Source: PBB1 sp040400875 (lineage in GTDB: Bacteria > Pseudomonadota > Gammaproteobacteria > Burkholderiales > Burkholderiaceae_C). From it: a DNA stretch of 64,000 nt. A program made the position numbers and the translations under genes. This document shows, in pieces, positions 8,699 through 17,739 of the stretch. The stretch is from contig JBBAPK010000001.1 in assembly GCA_040400875.1 (NCBI GenBank), positions 62,001-126,000 on the forward strand, written 5' to 3'. A model generated the notes under the pieces. The model had not been told where the DNA came from. It made no database searches and worked only from the letters and a program-made list of their open reading frames with translations. Position 1 is the stretch's first letter. Each line of letters starts with the position of its first letter.

Positions 8699-10138
8699 CT
8701 ACTCGACAGCCTTGATCATGTCTTCAACGACCTTCTTCGCGTCGCCAAACACCATCATCGTCTTGTCCATGTAGAACAGTTCGTTGTCCAGGCCCGCATA
8801 GCCCGAGGCCATCGAACGCTTGTTGACGATGACGGTCTTGGCCTTGTAGGCCTCGAGGATGGGCATGCCGTAGATCGGGCTGCCCTTGACGTGCGCGGCG
8901 GGGTTCACCACGTCGTTGGCGCCCAGGATGATGGCCACGTCGGCCTGGCCGAATTCGCCGTTGATGTCTTCCATTTCGAAGACCTGGTCGTAGGGCACCT
9001 CGGCCTCGGCGAGCAGCACGTTCATGTGGCCCGGCATGCGTCCGGCCACCGGGTGGATGGCGTACTTCACCGTGATGCCTTTTTCGGTGAGCTTGGCGGC
9101 CAGCTCCTTGACCGCGTGCTGCGCGCGCGCCACGGCCAGGCCGTAGCCCGGTACGATGACCACCGTCTCGGCGTTGCCGAGCACGAAGGCGGCATCGTCG
9201 GCGCTGCCGCTCTTGACGGGACGCGCCTCGGCATTGGCGCCCACAGGCCCGGCAGACTCACCGCCGAAGCCGCCCAGAATCACGCTGATGAACGAGCGGT
9301 TCATCGCCTTGCACATGATGTAGCTGAGGATGGCGCCCGACGACCCCACCAGACTGCCCGCAATGATCAGCATGGCGTTGTTGAGGCTGAAGCCGATGCC
9401 CGCGGCGGCCCAGCCCGAGTAGCTGTTGAGCATGGACACCACCACCGGCATGTCGGCGCCGCCGATGGGGATGATGATGAGCACGCCCAACACGAAGGCC
9501 AGCGCCAGCATCGCGAAAAACGCGGGCCAGTTGCCGGTCAGCATGAAGGTCAGGCCCAGGCCCAACATGAGCAGCCCGAGTGCCCCGTTGAGCAGGTGCT
9601 GGCCGGCAAACTGCACCGGCCTGCCCTGGAACAGCCTGAACTTGTAGCGCCCGCTCAGCTTGCCAAAGGCGATGACCGAGCCGCTGAAGGTGATGGCGCC
9701 GATCGCCGCGCCCAGACACAGCTCAAGCCGGTTGCCTGCGGGAATGGGCTCGCCCTTGGCGACGATGCCAAATGCGTGCGGCTCGGCCACCGCCGCCACG
9801 GCGATGAACACCGCGGCCAGGCCGATCATGCTGTGCATGAAAGCCACCAGTTCGGGCATCTTGGTCATCTCGACGCGCTTGGCCATCAGCGAGCCGATGG
9901 CACCGCCCACCACCAGCGCGGCCAACACATAGGGCAGGCCACCGGCCGTGGTGCCCGCGGGCTGCGCGTTGATCAACTTGACGATCAGCGCTGCGGTGGT
10001 CAGCACGGCGATCGCCATGCCGCACATGCCAAACAGGTTGCCGCGGATCGAGGTGGTGGGGTGGCTCAGGCCCTTGAGCGCCTGGATGAAGCACACGCTG
10101 GCCACCAGGTAGAGCAGGGTGACGAGGTTGAGGCTCAT
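8699..10138 (-). CDS. pntB: NAD(P) transhydrogenase subunit beta
   Basis: Membrane and NADP(H)-binding subunit of proton-translocating transhydrogenase, which couples H+ influx to NADPH formation. The first about 180 residues carry several membrane helices (e.g. 'LVTLLYLVASVCFIQALKGL', 'GNLFGMCGMAIAVLTTAALI'). The C-terminal dIII domain shows 'VVIVPGYGLAVARAQHAVKE', 'HPVAGRMPGHMNVLLAEA' and 'VAIILGANDVVNPAA', the NADP-binding signatures. Length is 479 residues. It overlaps pntAB by four bases and ends the three-gene operon. Confidence 0.96.
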   Translation of the reverse strand: MSLNLVTLLYLVASVCFIQALKGLSHPTTSIRGNLFGMCGMAIAVLTTAALIVKLINAQPAGTTAGGLPYVLAALVVGGAIGSLMAKRVEMTKMPELVAFMHSMIGLAAVFIAVAAVAEPHAFGIVAKGEPIPAGNRLELCLGAAIGAITFSGSVIAFGKLSGRYKFRLFQGRPVQFAGQHLLNGALGLLMLGLGLTFMLTGNWPAFFAMLALAFVLGVLIIIPIGGADMPVVVSMLNSYSGWAAAGIGFSLNNAMLIIAGSLVGSSGAILSYIMCKAMNRSFISVILGGFGGESAGPVGANAEARPVKSGSADDAAFVLGNAETVVIVPGYGLAVARAQHAVKELAAKLTEKGITVKYAIHPVAGRMPGHMNVLLAEAEVPYDQVFEMEDINGEFGQADVAIILGANDVVNPAAHVKGSPIYGMPILEAYKAKTVIVNKRSMASGYAGLDNELFYMDKTMMVFGDAKKVVEDMIKAVE

Positions 10139-10455
10139 TCAGTGCTCCCGGCGGCAGGCGCCTTTTTCTCTTTCTTGCGGAACATCTGGAGCATGCGCCG
10201 CGTGACCAGGAAGCCACCAAACACGTTCACCGCCGCCAGCGCGACGGCCAGCACGCCCATGGTCTGACCGAGCACGGTCTCGGTGAGCGCGGCCGCGAGC
10301 ATGGCACCGACGATCACGATGGCCGACACCGCATTGGTCACGGCCATCAGCGGTGTGTGCAGCGCGGGGGTGACGGTCCACACCACGTGGTAGCCCACGT
10401 AGATGGCCAGCACAAAGATGATCAGGTTGGTGATCGTGGGCGAGATGATGTCCAT
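10135..10455 (-). CDS. pntAB: NAD(P) transhydrogenase subunit alpha, membrane part (PntAB)
   Basis: A 106-residue membrane subunit corresponding to the C-terminal part of E. coli PntA. Three to four hydrophobic helices are visible, starting 'LIIFVLAIYVGYHVVWTVTP' then 'HTPLMAVTNAVSAIVIVGAM', the latter being the family signature. The tail is Lys-rich (FRKKEKKAPAAG). It lies 11 bp after pntAA and overlaps pntB by four bases, so the three subunits are made together. The split alpha subunit is the alphaproteobacterial/betaproteobacterial form. Confidence 0.93.
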   Translation of the reverse strand: MDIISPTITNLIIFVLAIYVGYHVVWTVTPALHTPLMAVTNAVSAIVIVGAMLAAALTETVLGQTMGVLAVALAAVNVFGGFLVTRRMLQMFRKKEKKAPAAGSTE

Positions 10456-10466
10456 GGCGGAGTCCT

Positions 10467-11597
10467 TCAGGTTCGCTTGACGATGCCGTCTTGAGTCATC
10501 AAACAGGCGACCACGATGTCGTCGTCCATCGGCACGACCAGCGTGCCTTCCTTGCTGATCACCAGCTTGAGAAAGTCGAGCACGTTGCGCGCATACAGCG
10601 CCGACGCATCGGCGGCCACTCGTGCGGGCAGGTTGGTTTCGCCGACGATGGTCACGCCGTGCACCACCACCGTCTGGTCAGCCTGCGACAAGGGGCAGTT
10701 GCCACCGATGCCGTTGGGGCCGCGGCCGGCTGCGATGTCGACGATCACCGAACCGGGCTTCATGGCCTTGACCATGTCTTCGGTGATGAGCGTGGGCGCG
10801 GCGCGCCCGGGGATCAGTGCAGTAGAGATCACCACGTCGGCCGCCGCCACGCGCTTGGCGACCTCGAGTTTTTGCCGCTCGAGCCAGGCTGGCGGCATCG
10901 GCCGGGCGTAGCCGCCCACCCCCACGGCGGCCTCGCGTTCCTCGTCGGTCTCGAAGGGCACGTCGATGAACTTGGCGCCGAGTGATTCGACCTGCTCCTT
11001 GACGGCGGGGCGCACGTCGCTGGCTTCGATCACCGCACCGAGACGCTTGGCGGTGGCAATCGCCTGCAAGCCGGCCACGCCCACGCCCAGGATCACCACG
11101 CGCGCGGCCTTCACCGTGCCGGCGGCAGTCATCAGCATCGGAAAGAAGCGCTGGTACTTGTCGGCAGCGATCATCACCGCCTTGTAGCCGGCGATGTTGG
11201 CCTGCGAGCTGAGCACGTCCATGCTCTGGGCCCGCGTGGTGCGCGGCGCGGCCTCCAGCGCAAAGCTGGTCAGGCCCGCGGCGGCGATGCGCTGCAGAGC
11301 GACAGCGTCGAAGGGATTGAGCATGCCCACCAGCGCCGCGCCGCCTTGGAACAGGGGCAGTTCGTTGTCGAGCGGCGCACGCACCTTGAGCACCAGCTCG
11401 CAGCCGAAGGCTGTAGCGGCATCGGTGATCTCGGCGCCGACGGCGGCATAGGCGTCGTCAGTGACACTGGCCGCCACACCGGCGCCGCTCTGGATGCGAA
11501 CGGTGTGGCCCAAGGCCTTGAGCTTCTTGACGGTCTCGGGCGTGACGGCCACCCGCGTTTCGCCCAGCGCGGTTTCAAGTGGAACCCCAATCAGCAT
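10467..11597 (-). CDS. pntAA: NAD(P) transhydrogenase subunit alpha, NAD-binding part (PntAA)
   Basis: The soluble NAD(H)-binding dI subunit. The sequence opens 'MLIGVPLETALGETRVAVTP', a near-invariant start of the family, and has the Rossmann segment 'VVILGVGVAGLQAIATAKRLGA' and the mobile loop around 'GVGGYARPMPPAW'. ATG 11597 is chosen because a strong GGAGG ribosome-binding site sits a few bases upstream; the open frame extends ten codons further without support. Length is 376 residues. First gene of the pntAA-pntAB-pntB operon, divergent from nudJ with 127 bp between starts. Confidence 0.95.
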   Translation of the reverse strand: MLIGVPLETALGETRVAVTPETVKKLKALGHTVRIQSGAGVAASVTDDAYAAVGAEITDAATAFGCELVLKVRAPLDNELPLFQGGAALVGMLNPFDAVALQRIAAAGLTSFALEAAPRTTRAQSMDVLSSQANIAGYKAVMIAADKYQRFFPMLMTAAGTVKAARVVILGVGVAGLQAIATAKRLGAVIEASDVRPAVKEQVESLGAKFIDVPFETDEEREAAVGVGGYARPMPPAWLERQKLEVAKRVAAADVVISTALIPGRAAPTLITEDMVKAMKPGSVIVDIAAGRGPNGIGGNCPLSQADQTVVVHGVTIVGETNLPARVAADASALYARNVLDFLKLVISKEGTLVVPMDDDIVVACLMTQDGIVKRT

Positions 11598-11724
11598 GAA
11601 AGCGTCCTCCGTCGGGTTCGCGCGCAAGGTTTGCGCGAGCCCCCGATCAAGCGAAAATACCGCAGCTTACACAAACAGTCTCGGTGCCTGGTTCGGCGAC
11701 CGGGCGCCGCTACCATTCCAAGCC

Positions 11725-12216
11725 ATGAGCAATCGCTGGAAACCCCATGTCACTGTGGCCGCGGTGATCGAGCGAGACGGCCGATTCCTGCTGGTCGAAG
11801 AGCACACGCCCGAAGGCCTGAAGCTGAACAACCCGGCCGGCCACCTCGATCCGGCCGAGTCGCCGCAAGAAGGCGTGGTGCGCGAGGTGCTCGAGGAAAC
11901 CGGTTGCGTGTTCACGCTGCAGTCGCTGGTCGGCGTGTACCTCGGCCGCTTCCAGCGGCCGGCGCGCAACGAAGACGTCACCTACTTGCGAATGGCGTTT
12001 TCCGGCACGGTCGGCGAGCGGCTGCCCGGCCGCCGGCTCGACCACGGCATCGTGCGCACGCTGTGGATGAGCCTGCCCGAGCTGCGCGCGTGCCCCGAGC
12101 GCCATCGCAGCAGCATGGTGCTGCAATGCATCGAAGACCACGCGGCCGGGCGCTGTTATCCGCTCGAGCTCATCGACACCCACCCGAGCGTCTACGAGCC
12201 GGAAATCAAGGCATGA
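11725..12216 (+). CDS. nudJ: NUDIX hydrolase, NudJ-like phosphatase
   Basis: A 163-residue Nudix protein. The Nudix box is intact: 'GHLDPAESPQEGVVREVLEE' followed by TGCV, giving G-x5-E-x7-REVLEETG with the metal-binding glutamates. N-terminal 'KPHVTVAAVIERDGRFLLVE' matches NudJ, which in E. coli hydrolyses HMP-PP and nucleoside di/triphosphates and is also encoded next to mnmA. The open frame runs back to 11461 but only ATG 11725 (MSNRWKPHV) gives a family-like N-terminus. Its stop overlaps the mnmA start by ATGA. Confidence 0.9.
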   Translation: MSNRWKPHVTVAAVIERDGRFLLVEEHTPEGLKLNNPAGHLDPAESPQEGVVREVLEETGCVFTLQSLVGVYLGRFQRPARNEDVTYLRMAFSGTVGERLPGRRLDHGIVRTLWMSLPELRACPERHRSSMVLQCIEDHAAGRCYPLELIDTHPSVYEPEIKA

Positions 12217-13367
12217 GCACCCCGCGCCGTCGCGTGGTCGTGGGCTTGAGCGGCGGGGTCGATTCGGCGGTCAGCGCGCACCTGCTCAAGCAGCAGGGGC
12301 ACGAGGTGATCGGCGTGTTCATGAAGAACTGGGAAGAAGACGACACCAGCGCCGATGCGGCCGACGGCAGCACCAGCTACTGCTCGTCGCGCCAGGATTT
12401 TCTCGATGCGGCCTCGGTGGCCGACGTGATCGGCATCGAGCTCGAGCACGTGAACTTCGCCGCCGACTACAAGGACCGCGTGTTCGCCGATTTCCTGCGC
12501 GAGTACCAGGCCGGCCGCACGCCCAACCCCGACGTGCTGTGCAACGCCGAGATCAAGTTCAAGGCCTTCCTCGACCACGCGATGCGGCTGGGCGCCGAGT
12601 GCATCGCCACCGGCCACTACGCCCGGGTGCGTGAGCGCGAAGGCCGCTTCGAGTTGCTCAAGGGGCTTGATCCGCTGAAAGATCAGAGCTACTTCTTGCA
12701 CCGGCTGAGTCAGGCGCAGTTGGCCAAGACGCTGTTTCCGGTGGGCGAGCTGCCCAAGACCGAGGTGCGGCGCATCGCCGCCGAGATTGGCCTGCCCAAC
12801 GCCAAGAAGAAAGACAGCACTGGCATCTGCTTTATCGGCGAGCGGCCGTTTCGCGAGTTCCTCAACCGCTACCTCGCGCACACGCCGGGCCCGATCAAGG
12901 ACGACCGCGGCCGCGTCATCGGCGAGCACGTGGGCTTGAGCTTTTACACGCTGGGCCAGCGCAAGGGCATCGGCATCGGCGGCATCAAGCCGCGTGGCGC
13001 GGCCCGTGGCGGCAGCGATCACGAGCCGTGGTTCACCGCCCGCAAGGACATGACGAGCAACACGCTGTACGTGGTGCAGGGCCACGACCACCCCTGGCTG
13101 CAATCACCGGCGCTGGTGGCAGAGGACGCCAGCTGGGTCGCCGGCCAGGCACCGGCCGCCGGTGCCCTGAGCGCCAAGACGCGCTATCGCCAAGCCGACG
13201 CGCCTTGCGAGCTGTCGGCTGCCACGGCGGATGACGCTGTGGCCGGCCGCTTCCAGTTGCGCTTTGCCAGCCCGCAATGGGCGGCCACCCCGGGCCAATC
13301 GGCCGTGCTTTACGACGGCGAGGTTTGCCTCGGTGGTGGCGTGATCGCCCGAACCGAAGCCCTTTGA
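12213..13367 (+). CDS. mnmA: tRNA-specific 2-thiouridylase MnmA
   Basis: MnmA installs the 2-thio group of U34 in tRNA-Lys, -Glu and -Gln, taking sulfur from the IscS/Tus relay. The PP-loop 'GLSGGVDSAVSAHLL' binds ATP; the two catalytic cysteines are in 'NPDVLCNAEIKF' and 'STGICFIGERPF'; 'TGHYAR' and the C-terminal barrel ('TARKDMTSNTLYVV') complete the family pattern. Length is 384 residues from ATG 12213. Translationally coupled to nudJ. Confidence 0.96.
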   Translation: MSTPRRRVVVGLSGGVDSAVSAHLLKQQGHEVIGVFMKNWEEDDTSADAADGSTSYCSSRQDFLDAASVADVIGIELEHVNFAADYKDRVFADFLREYQAGRTPNPDVLCNAEIKFKAFLDHAMRLGAECIATGHYARVREREGRFELLKGLDPLKDQSYFLHRLSQAQLAKTLFPVGELPKTEVRRIAAEIGLPNAKKKDSTGICFIGERPFREFLNRYLAHTPGPIKDDRGRVIGEHVGLSFYTLGQRKGIGIGGIKPRGAARGGSDHEPWFTARKDMTSNTLYVVQGHDHPWLQSPALVAEDASWVAGQAPAAGALSAKTRYRQADAPCELSAATADDAVAGRFQLRFASPQWAATPGQSAVLYDGEVCLGGGVIARTEAL

Positions 13368-13488
13368 CGCGCCCGCCGCCAGGCCGATCGGCCTGCGAGC
13401 GCACGGCAACGCATTCAAGTTGACCGCCAGCAGGCCGAAACCAAACGGGCAGTCGCAGCCAGGTGGTCGCGCCGCCAACATCCAAGCC

Positions 13489-15219
13489 ATGAGCACATTG
13501 CAACAACTCGTCACCACTTCGCTGCGCGCGCGCACCGTGGCGGTGTTTCTGGGTCTCTTGCTGGTGGTTCAGCTGGTGGGCTTCACCGCCATTCGCACCA
13601 GCCTGTCGAGCCATCCGCAAAGCGAGCTGCCGCACGATCTGCAATGGGCTTTGCTGGCGATCACGCTGCTGAGCTGCGCGGGGTTTGCCGTGGGCAGCGC
13701 CTTCACCGCCAATCGGGTCACCCGGCCGCTGCAGCGGCTGGCCGCGGCCGCCGACCGTCTGGGATCGGGCGACTACACCACCCCGATGGACATCGACTCT
13801 CAAGGCGACGAAGTCGGCCAGCTGGCCCAGGCCTTCGAGCGCATGCGCGTCAACGTGGCCGGCCAGAAGGACGAGATCCTCAAGCTCGCCTACTGGGACT
13901 CGCTGACCGGGCTGCCCAACCGGGCGCAGTTTCGCGACGCCTTGCGCGCTGCCGTGGCTGCCGCGCAGGATGCGGGGCCGGTGCATGCCTCGGTGGCAGT
14001 GCTGATGCTCGACCTTGATCGCTTCAAGCAGGTCAACGACGTGCTCGGCTACCGCTTCGGCGATCTGGTGCTGGCCGCCGTGGGCGAGCGGCTGTCACAG
14101 CACGCAGTGCGCGGCGCGGACCTGATCGCACGCATGGGCGGCGATAAGTTCGCCATCTTGCTGCACAGCGGCGATGGCGAGCTGGCCCACACCGTGGCCG
14201 AGCGCATCGGCAAGGCCTTCGATGTGCCGCTCACGCTGGAAGAACACACCATCGACATGGGCGCGAGCATCGGCATCGCCTGCTGGCCACAGCACGCCGC
14301 CGACGCCGATGTGCTGCTCAGCCGCGCCGAAATCGCGATGTACGCCACCAAGCGGCTCGGCGGTGGCGTGTTGCTGTACGACCCCACGCTCGACGCATCC
14401 AGCGCGAAAACGCTGTCGCTGCTCACCGAGCTGCGCGCGGCCATCAGCGAAGGGCAGTTGCGTTTGTACCTGCAGCCCAAGCTGTCGCTCGACACGGCCA
14501 AGGTGGTCGGCGCCGAGGCGCTGGTGCGCTGGCAGCACCCGCAGCGCGGGCTGGTGCCGCCGCTGCAGTTCATCCCCTTCGCCGAAAAGACCGGCTTCAT
14601 CCGCCAGCTCACGCTGTGGGTGTTCGAAGAAGCCGCGCGCCACTGGCACATGCTGATGGGCGAGGGCTTGCTGATCACGCTGTCGGTGAACCTGTCCGCC
14701 CGCGATCTGCTCGACCCCGAGCTGCCACAGAAATTTCAGGCTCTGCTGATTCAGCACGCAGTGCCGGCCGAAGCCTTCTGCCTCGAGATCACCGAGAGCG
14801 CCACCATGGACGACCCGCAGCGCGCCCAGGCCACGCTCGAGCGGCTGCACGCCATGGGGTTCTCGCTGTCCATCGATGACTTCGGCACCGGCTACTCCTC
14901 GCTGGCCTATCTGAAAAAGCTGCCGGTCGACGAGTTGAAGATCGATCAGTCGTTCGTGAAGAACATGGAGACCGATGCCGACGACGCCAAGATCGTGCGC
15001 TCGACCGTCGAGCTCGCCCACAACCTCGGCCTGAGCGTGGTCGCCGAGGGCGTCGAGAACGAGGCCGTATGGCTGCTGCTGCGCGAGCTCGGCTGCGATC
15101 AGGCCCAGGGCTATCACATGGGCCGGCCGATGCCCGCCGACGCCTTCTGTGAGTGGAGCGTCGGCTGGCAGGCCGGTCGGTTGCCGGCCAGCTGCAACTC
15201 CTCGCTGCGGCTGCACTGA
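13489..15219 (+). CDS. Membrane-bound GGDEF/EAL protein, probable c-di-GMP phosphodiesterase
   Basis: A 577-residue signalling protein. Two membrane helices (residues about 14-34 and 53-75) flank a short periplasmic loop; a HAMP-like linker follows ('NRVTRPLQRLAAAADRLGSG'). The GGDEF domain begins near 'LAYWDSLTGLPNR' but its signature is GGDKF (residues 217-221), with Lys replacing the catalytic-site Glu, so cyclase activity is doubtful. The EAL domain is well conserved: EALVRW at 343-348, 'NLSARDL', 'DDFGTGYSSLAYL' and 'KIDQSFV'. Net activity is therefore probably hydrolysis of c-di-GMP. The start is ATG 13489; the frame is open upstream but carries no membrane signal. It follows mnmA by 121 bp. 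Confidence 0.88.
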   Translation: MSTLQQLVTTSLRARTVAVFLGLLLVVQLVGFTAIRTSLSSHPQSELPHDLQWALLAITLLSCAGFAVGSAFTANRVTRPLQRLAAAADRLGSGDYTTPMDIDSQGDEVGQLAQAFERMRVNVAGQKDEILKLAYWDSLTGLPNRAQFRDALRAAVAAAQDAGPVHASVAVLMLDLDRFKQVNDVLGYRFGDLVLAAVGERLSQHAVRGADLIARMGGDKFAILLHSGDGELAHTVAERIGKAFDVPLTLEEHTIDMGASIGIACWPQHAADADVLLSRAEIAMYATKRLGGGVLLYDPTLDASSAKTLSLLTELRAAISEGQLRLYLQPKLSLDTAKVVGAEALVRWQHPQRGLVPPLQFIPFAEKTGFIRQLTLWVFEEAARHWHMLMGEGLLITLSVNLSARDLLDPELPQKFQALLIQHAVPAEAFCLEITESATMDDPQRAQATLERLHAMGFSLSIDDFGTGYSSLAYLKKLPVDELKIDQSFVKNMETDADDAKIVRSTVELAHNLGLSVVAEGVENEAVWLLLRELGCDQAQGYHMGRPMPADAFCEWSVGWQAGRLPASCNSSLRLH

Positions 15220-15315
15220 GCGACGCCGCGGCGCACGTGGTGCGGGGCCGCCGGATAATGCAGTCATCCTCTCGCTGCGCGCACCGCAGTTGCCGTCGAG
15301 TCAGCGAACCCGCCC

Positions 15316-16122
15316 ATGTCGATCACCCACCTGAAGAACGCGTTGCGCCGTGCGCGCTGCTGGCTGCCCATGCGAGTGCACAGCACCGTCTTGCGAGGCG
15401 CGCTGCTGGCCACCGTGCTGGCGGGCAGCGTCGCGCAGGCCGCACCGCAGTTCGAAGACACGATCGCGCAGCGGCTGCAGGGGTGCAAGGTGTGCCATGG
15501 CGCGCAGGGTCGCGCCACCCCCAATGGCTACCAGCCGCGACTGGCCGGCAAGCCGGCTGGCTATCTGTTCCATCAGCTGCTCAACTTTCGCGAAGGCCGC
15601 CGCGACTACGGGCCAATGACCTCGCTGGTCGATCCATTGGGCGATGCGTATCTTCAAGAGATCGGCGAGTACTTTGCCTCTCTCGAAATCGCCTACCCGC
15701 CACCTCAGGCGGCCACTGCGGGGCTGGCCACACTGCAGCGCGGCGAGCAACTGATGCGCCATGGCGATGCAGCCCAAGGCACGCCGGCATGCCAGCAATG
15801 CCACGGCGAAGCGATGATGGGCGTGGCGCCTGACATTCCCGGCCTGCTCGGGCTGCCGCGCGACTACCTCAACGCCCAGCTGGGTGCCTGGCGCAGCGGC
15901 AAGCGCCAGGCGCAAGCTCCCGACTGCATGGCGCAGGTGGCTCGCTCGCTGAGCCCGCAAGACATCAATGCGCTATCGCAATGGCTGGCCGCGCAGCCGG
16001 TGGCTGCCGGTGCCAAACCGCTGCCGCAATGGCCCGCTGCTCGCAAGATGCCGCTGCCTTGCGGCGGTGTATCGGTCGAGGCCACGCCGGTGGCTGGATC
16101 GCAGATCGGATCGTCGCGATGA
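15316..16122 (+). CDS. Di-heme c-type cytochrome (c4-like)
   Basis: An exported cytochrome c with two heme sites, CKVCH (Cys57, Cys60, His61) and CQQCH (Cys159, Cys162, His163), in two tandem class I domains of about 100 residues as in cytochrome c4. A signal sequence of about 42 residues ends AQA-AP; an internal Met at 19 could also be the start. Length is 268 residues. It is coupled by an ATGA overlap to a tri-heme cytochrome gene, so the two probably form one electron-transfer unit. No dehydrogenase catalytic subunit is encoded beside them, so the electron donor is unknown. Confidence 0.87.
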   Translation: MSITHLKNALRRARCWLPMRVHSTVLRGALLATVLAGSVAQAAPQFEDTIAQRLQGCKVCHGAQGRATPNGYQPRLAGKPAGYLFHQLLNFREGRRDYGPMTSLVDPLGDAYLQEIGEYFASLEIAYPPPQAATAGLATLQRGEQLMRHGDAAQGTPACQQCHGEAMMGVAPDIPGLLGLPRDYLNAQLGAWRSGKRQAQAPDCMAQVARSLSPQDINALSQWLAAQPVAAGAKPLPQWPAARKMPLPCGGVSVEATPVAGSQIGSSR

Positions 16123-17435
16123 GCACACGCCAAAAGCTGCTGGCGCTCGCGCTGCTCATCCTGGGCGCGCTGGCTGCCGCCGTGGTCATGCTCAATGTGC
16201 GTGGAGAGGGCGATCTGAGCGACGAGATTGCCGCCACCGCAGCGCCAGCACCCAGCTGGCGCGCCACCGACGAGGTCATCGCCCGCGGGTCTTATCTGGC
16301 CCGCGCGGGCAACTGCCAGGCTTGCCACAGCGCGCGCGGCGGCGCGCCCTATGCCGGTGGGCGCGCGATCGAGACGCCTTTTGGCACCGTCTTCAGCTCG
16401 AATCTGACGCCCGACGCCGAACACGGTCTGGGCCGCTGGTCGGCGCCGCAGTTCTGGCGCGCGATGCATCACGGTCGATCGGCCGACGGGCGGCTGCTCA
16501 CGCCGGCCTTTCCGTACGACAACACCACGCTGGTCAGTCGCGCCGATTCGGATGCGCTGTACGCCTACCTGCGCAGTCTGGCCCCGGTGTCACAGGCGGC
16601 GCGGCCGCATGAGCTGCGCTTTCCGTTCAACACCCAGGTGGCACTGGCGGTGTGGCGCGCGCTGTATTTCGAGCCGCGCGAATTCCAGGCCGATGCCAGC
16701 CAGTCAGCCGACTGGAACCGCGGGGCCTATCTGGTGCAGGGGCTGGGGCACTGCAACGCCTGCCACGCCTCGCGCAACGCGCTGGGTGCGACGCATGGGC
16801 CGCTCGATCTGGGCGGTGGTCTGATCCCCACGCACAACTGGTACGCCCCCTCGCTGGCCAACAGCCGTGAAGCCGGCGTGGCTGAATGGGACCGCGCCGA
16901 GATCGTCGCGCTGCTAAAGACGGGCGCGGTCAACCGCGCGAGCGGTCTGGTCACCGCCTCGGGCCCGATGGGCGAGGTGGTGCTGCGCAGCACACAGCAC
17001 CTGAGCCAGGCCGATCTGGGCGCCATGGCCACCTACTTGCAAACGCTGGGCGCACTCGCCGATGCGAGTCAAGCCGCCACCGTGCCCGACGCCAAACGGC
17101 CGAAGTCCAATGCTCGGGGCAAAAAACTCTATGCCGATCGCTGCGCCGCTTGCCATGGTGACAACGGCGAAGGCGTGCCGGGCGCCTACGCGCCGCTGGC
17201 CGGCAACCGCGCGGTGACGATGCGCCGGCCAGCCAATCTGGTGCGCATCGTGCTCGAAGGCGGCTTCGCGCCAGACACTCCGGGCAACCCTCGCCCCTTC
17301 GGCATGCCGCCCTTCGGCCAGACGTTCGACAACGAAGACATCGCCGCGCTGCTCACCCACGTGCGCACGAGCTGGGGCAATCAGGGAACAGAGATCTCGG
17401 CGTTGCAGGTGAACCGCTATCGGGGAACGCGCTGA
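16119..17435 (+). CDS. Tri-heme c-type cytochrome, alcohol/gluconate dehydrogenase subunit type
   Basis: A 438-residue protein anchored by an N-terminal helix (residues about 7-26) with three heme sites: CQACH (66-70), CNACH (212-216) and CAACH (342-346). The order and spacing, with segments such as 'RGSYLARAGNCQACHSARGG', 'GAYLVQGLGHCNACHASRNA' and 'YADRCAACHGDNGEG', match the cytochrome subunit of periplasmic alcohol, gluconate and sorbitol dehydrogenases, which passes electrons to ubiquinone. The start ATG 16119 overlaps the stop of the preceding cytochrome. The dehydrogenase partner is not adjacent. Confidence 0.87.
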   Translation: MSTRQKLLALALLILGALAAAVVMLNVRGEGDLSDEIAATAAPAPSWRATDEVIARGSYLARAGNCQACHSARGGAPYAGGRAIETPFGTVFSSNLTPDAEHGLGRWSAPQFWRAMHHGRSADGRLLTPAFPYDNTTLVSRADSDALYAYLRSLAPVSQAARPHELRFPFNTQVALAVWRALYFEPREFQADASQSADWNRGAYLVQGLGHCNACHASRNALGATHGPLDLGGGLIPTHNWYAPSLANSREAGVAEWDRAEIVALLKTGAVNRASGLVTASGPMGEVVLRSTQHLSQADLGAMATYLQTLGALADASQAATVPDAKRPKSNARGKKLYADRCAACHGDNGEGVPGAYAPLAGNRAVTMRRPANLVRIVLEGGFAPDTPGNPRPFGMPPFGQTFDNEDIAALLTHVRTSWGNQGTEISALQVNRYRGTR

Positions 17436-17448
17436 GCCGCGCGAGTCG

Positions 17449-17739
17449 TCAGGCTGCGCAGAGTACGCAACGCAGCCCGAGGTGCTCGGCGAAGGGGTCG
17501 AAGTCACGGTCGCAGTGCAGCAGCTCCAGACCGTCCATGATGCAGCGCGTAGCGATCACGGTGTCGATCGCCTTGCGCACAGTGAAGCCCATGGCGCGCA
17601 GCTTGCGAAAGTTCTTGGCCGCCTGCACCGCGACGTCCAGGCCACCGAGGGTGATCAGCTCGAGCGTGCCAAGGGTGCGCTTGACCTCGTTGAACCCGCG
17701 GGCGGTCGAGACGCCCTGCAGCACCTCGACCTGCCTCAC
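17449..17739 (-). pseudogene. 5'-truncated vapC toxin remnant (PIN domain)
   Basis: This frame encodes the C-terminal two thirds of a PIN-domain RNase toxin: 'VEVLQG', 'GGLDVAVQAAKNFRKLRAMG', 'TVRKAIDTVIATRC' and 'ELLHCDRDFDPFAEHLGL'. These match VapC partners of the MRTNIVIDD-type VapB. Full-length homologues are about 130 residues and begin with a 'VDSSVWID' strand holding the first catalytic Asp; here about 45 residues are absent and the frame joins the vapB stop directly (GTGA). Three of the four acidic positions remain. A GTG at 17739 could start a 96-residue product, but it should lack nuclease activity. I regard it as a deletion pseudogene. Confidence 0.8.

Noticed and set aside
13381..13394. 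Perfect 14-bp palindrome after mnmA
   Set aside because: AGGCCGATCGGCCT could pair but has no T run and is short; chance in GC-rich DNA, so not called as a terminator.
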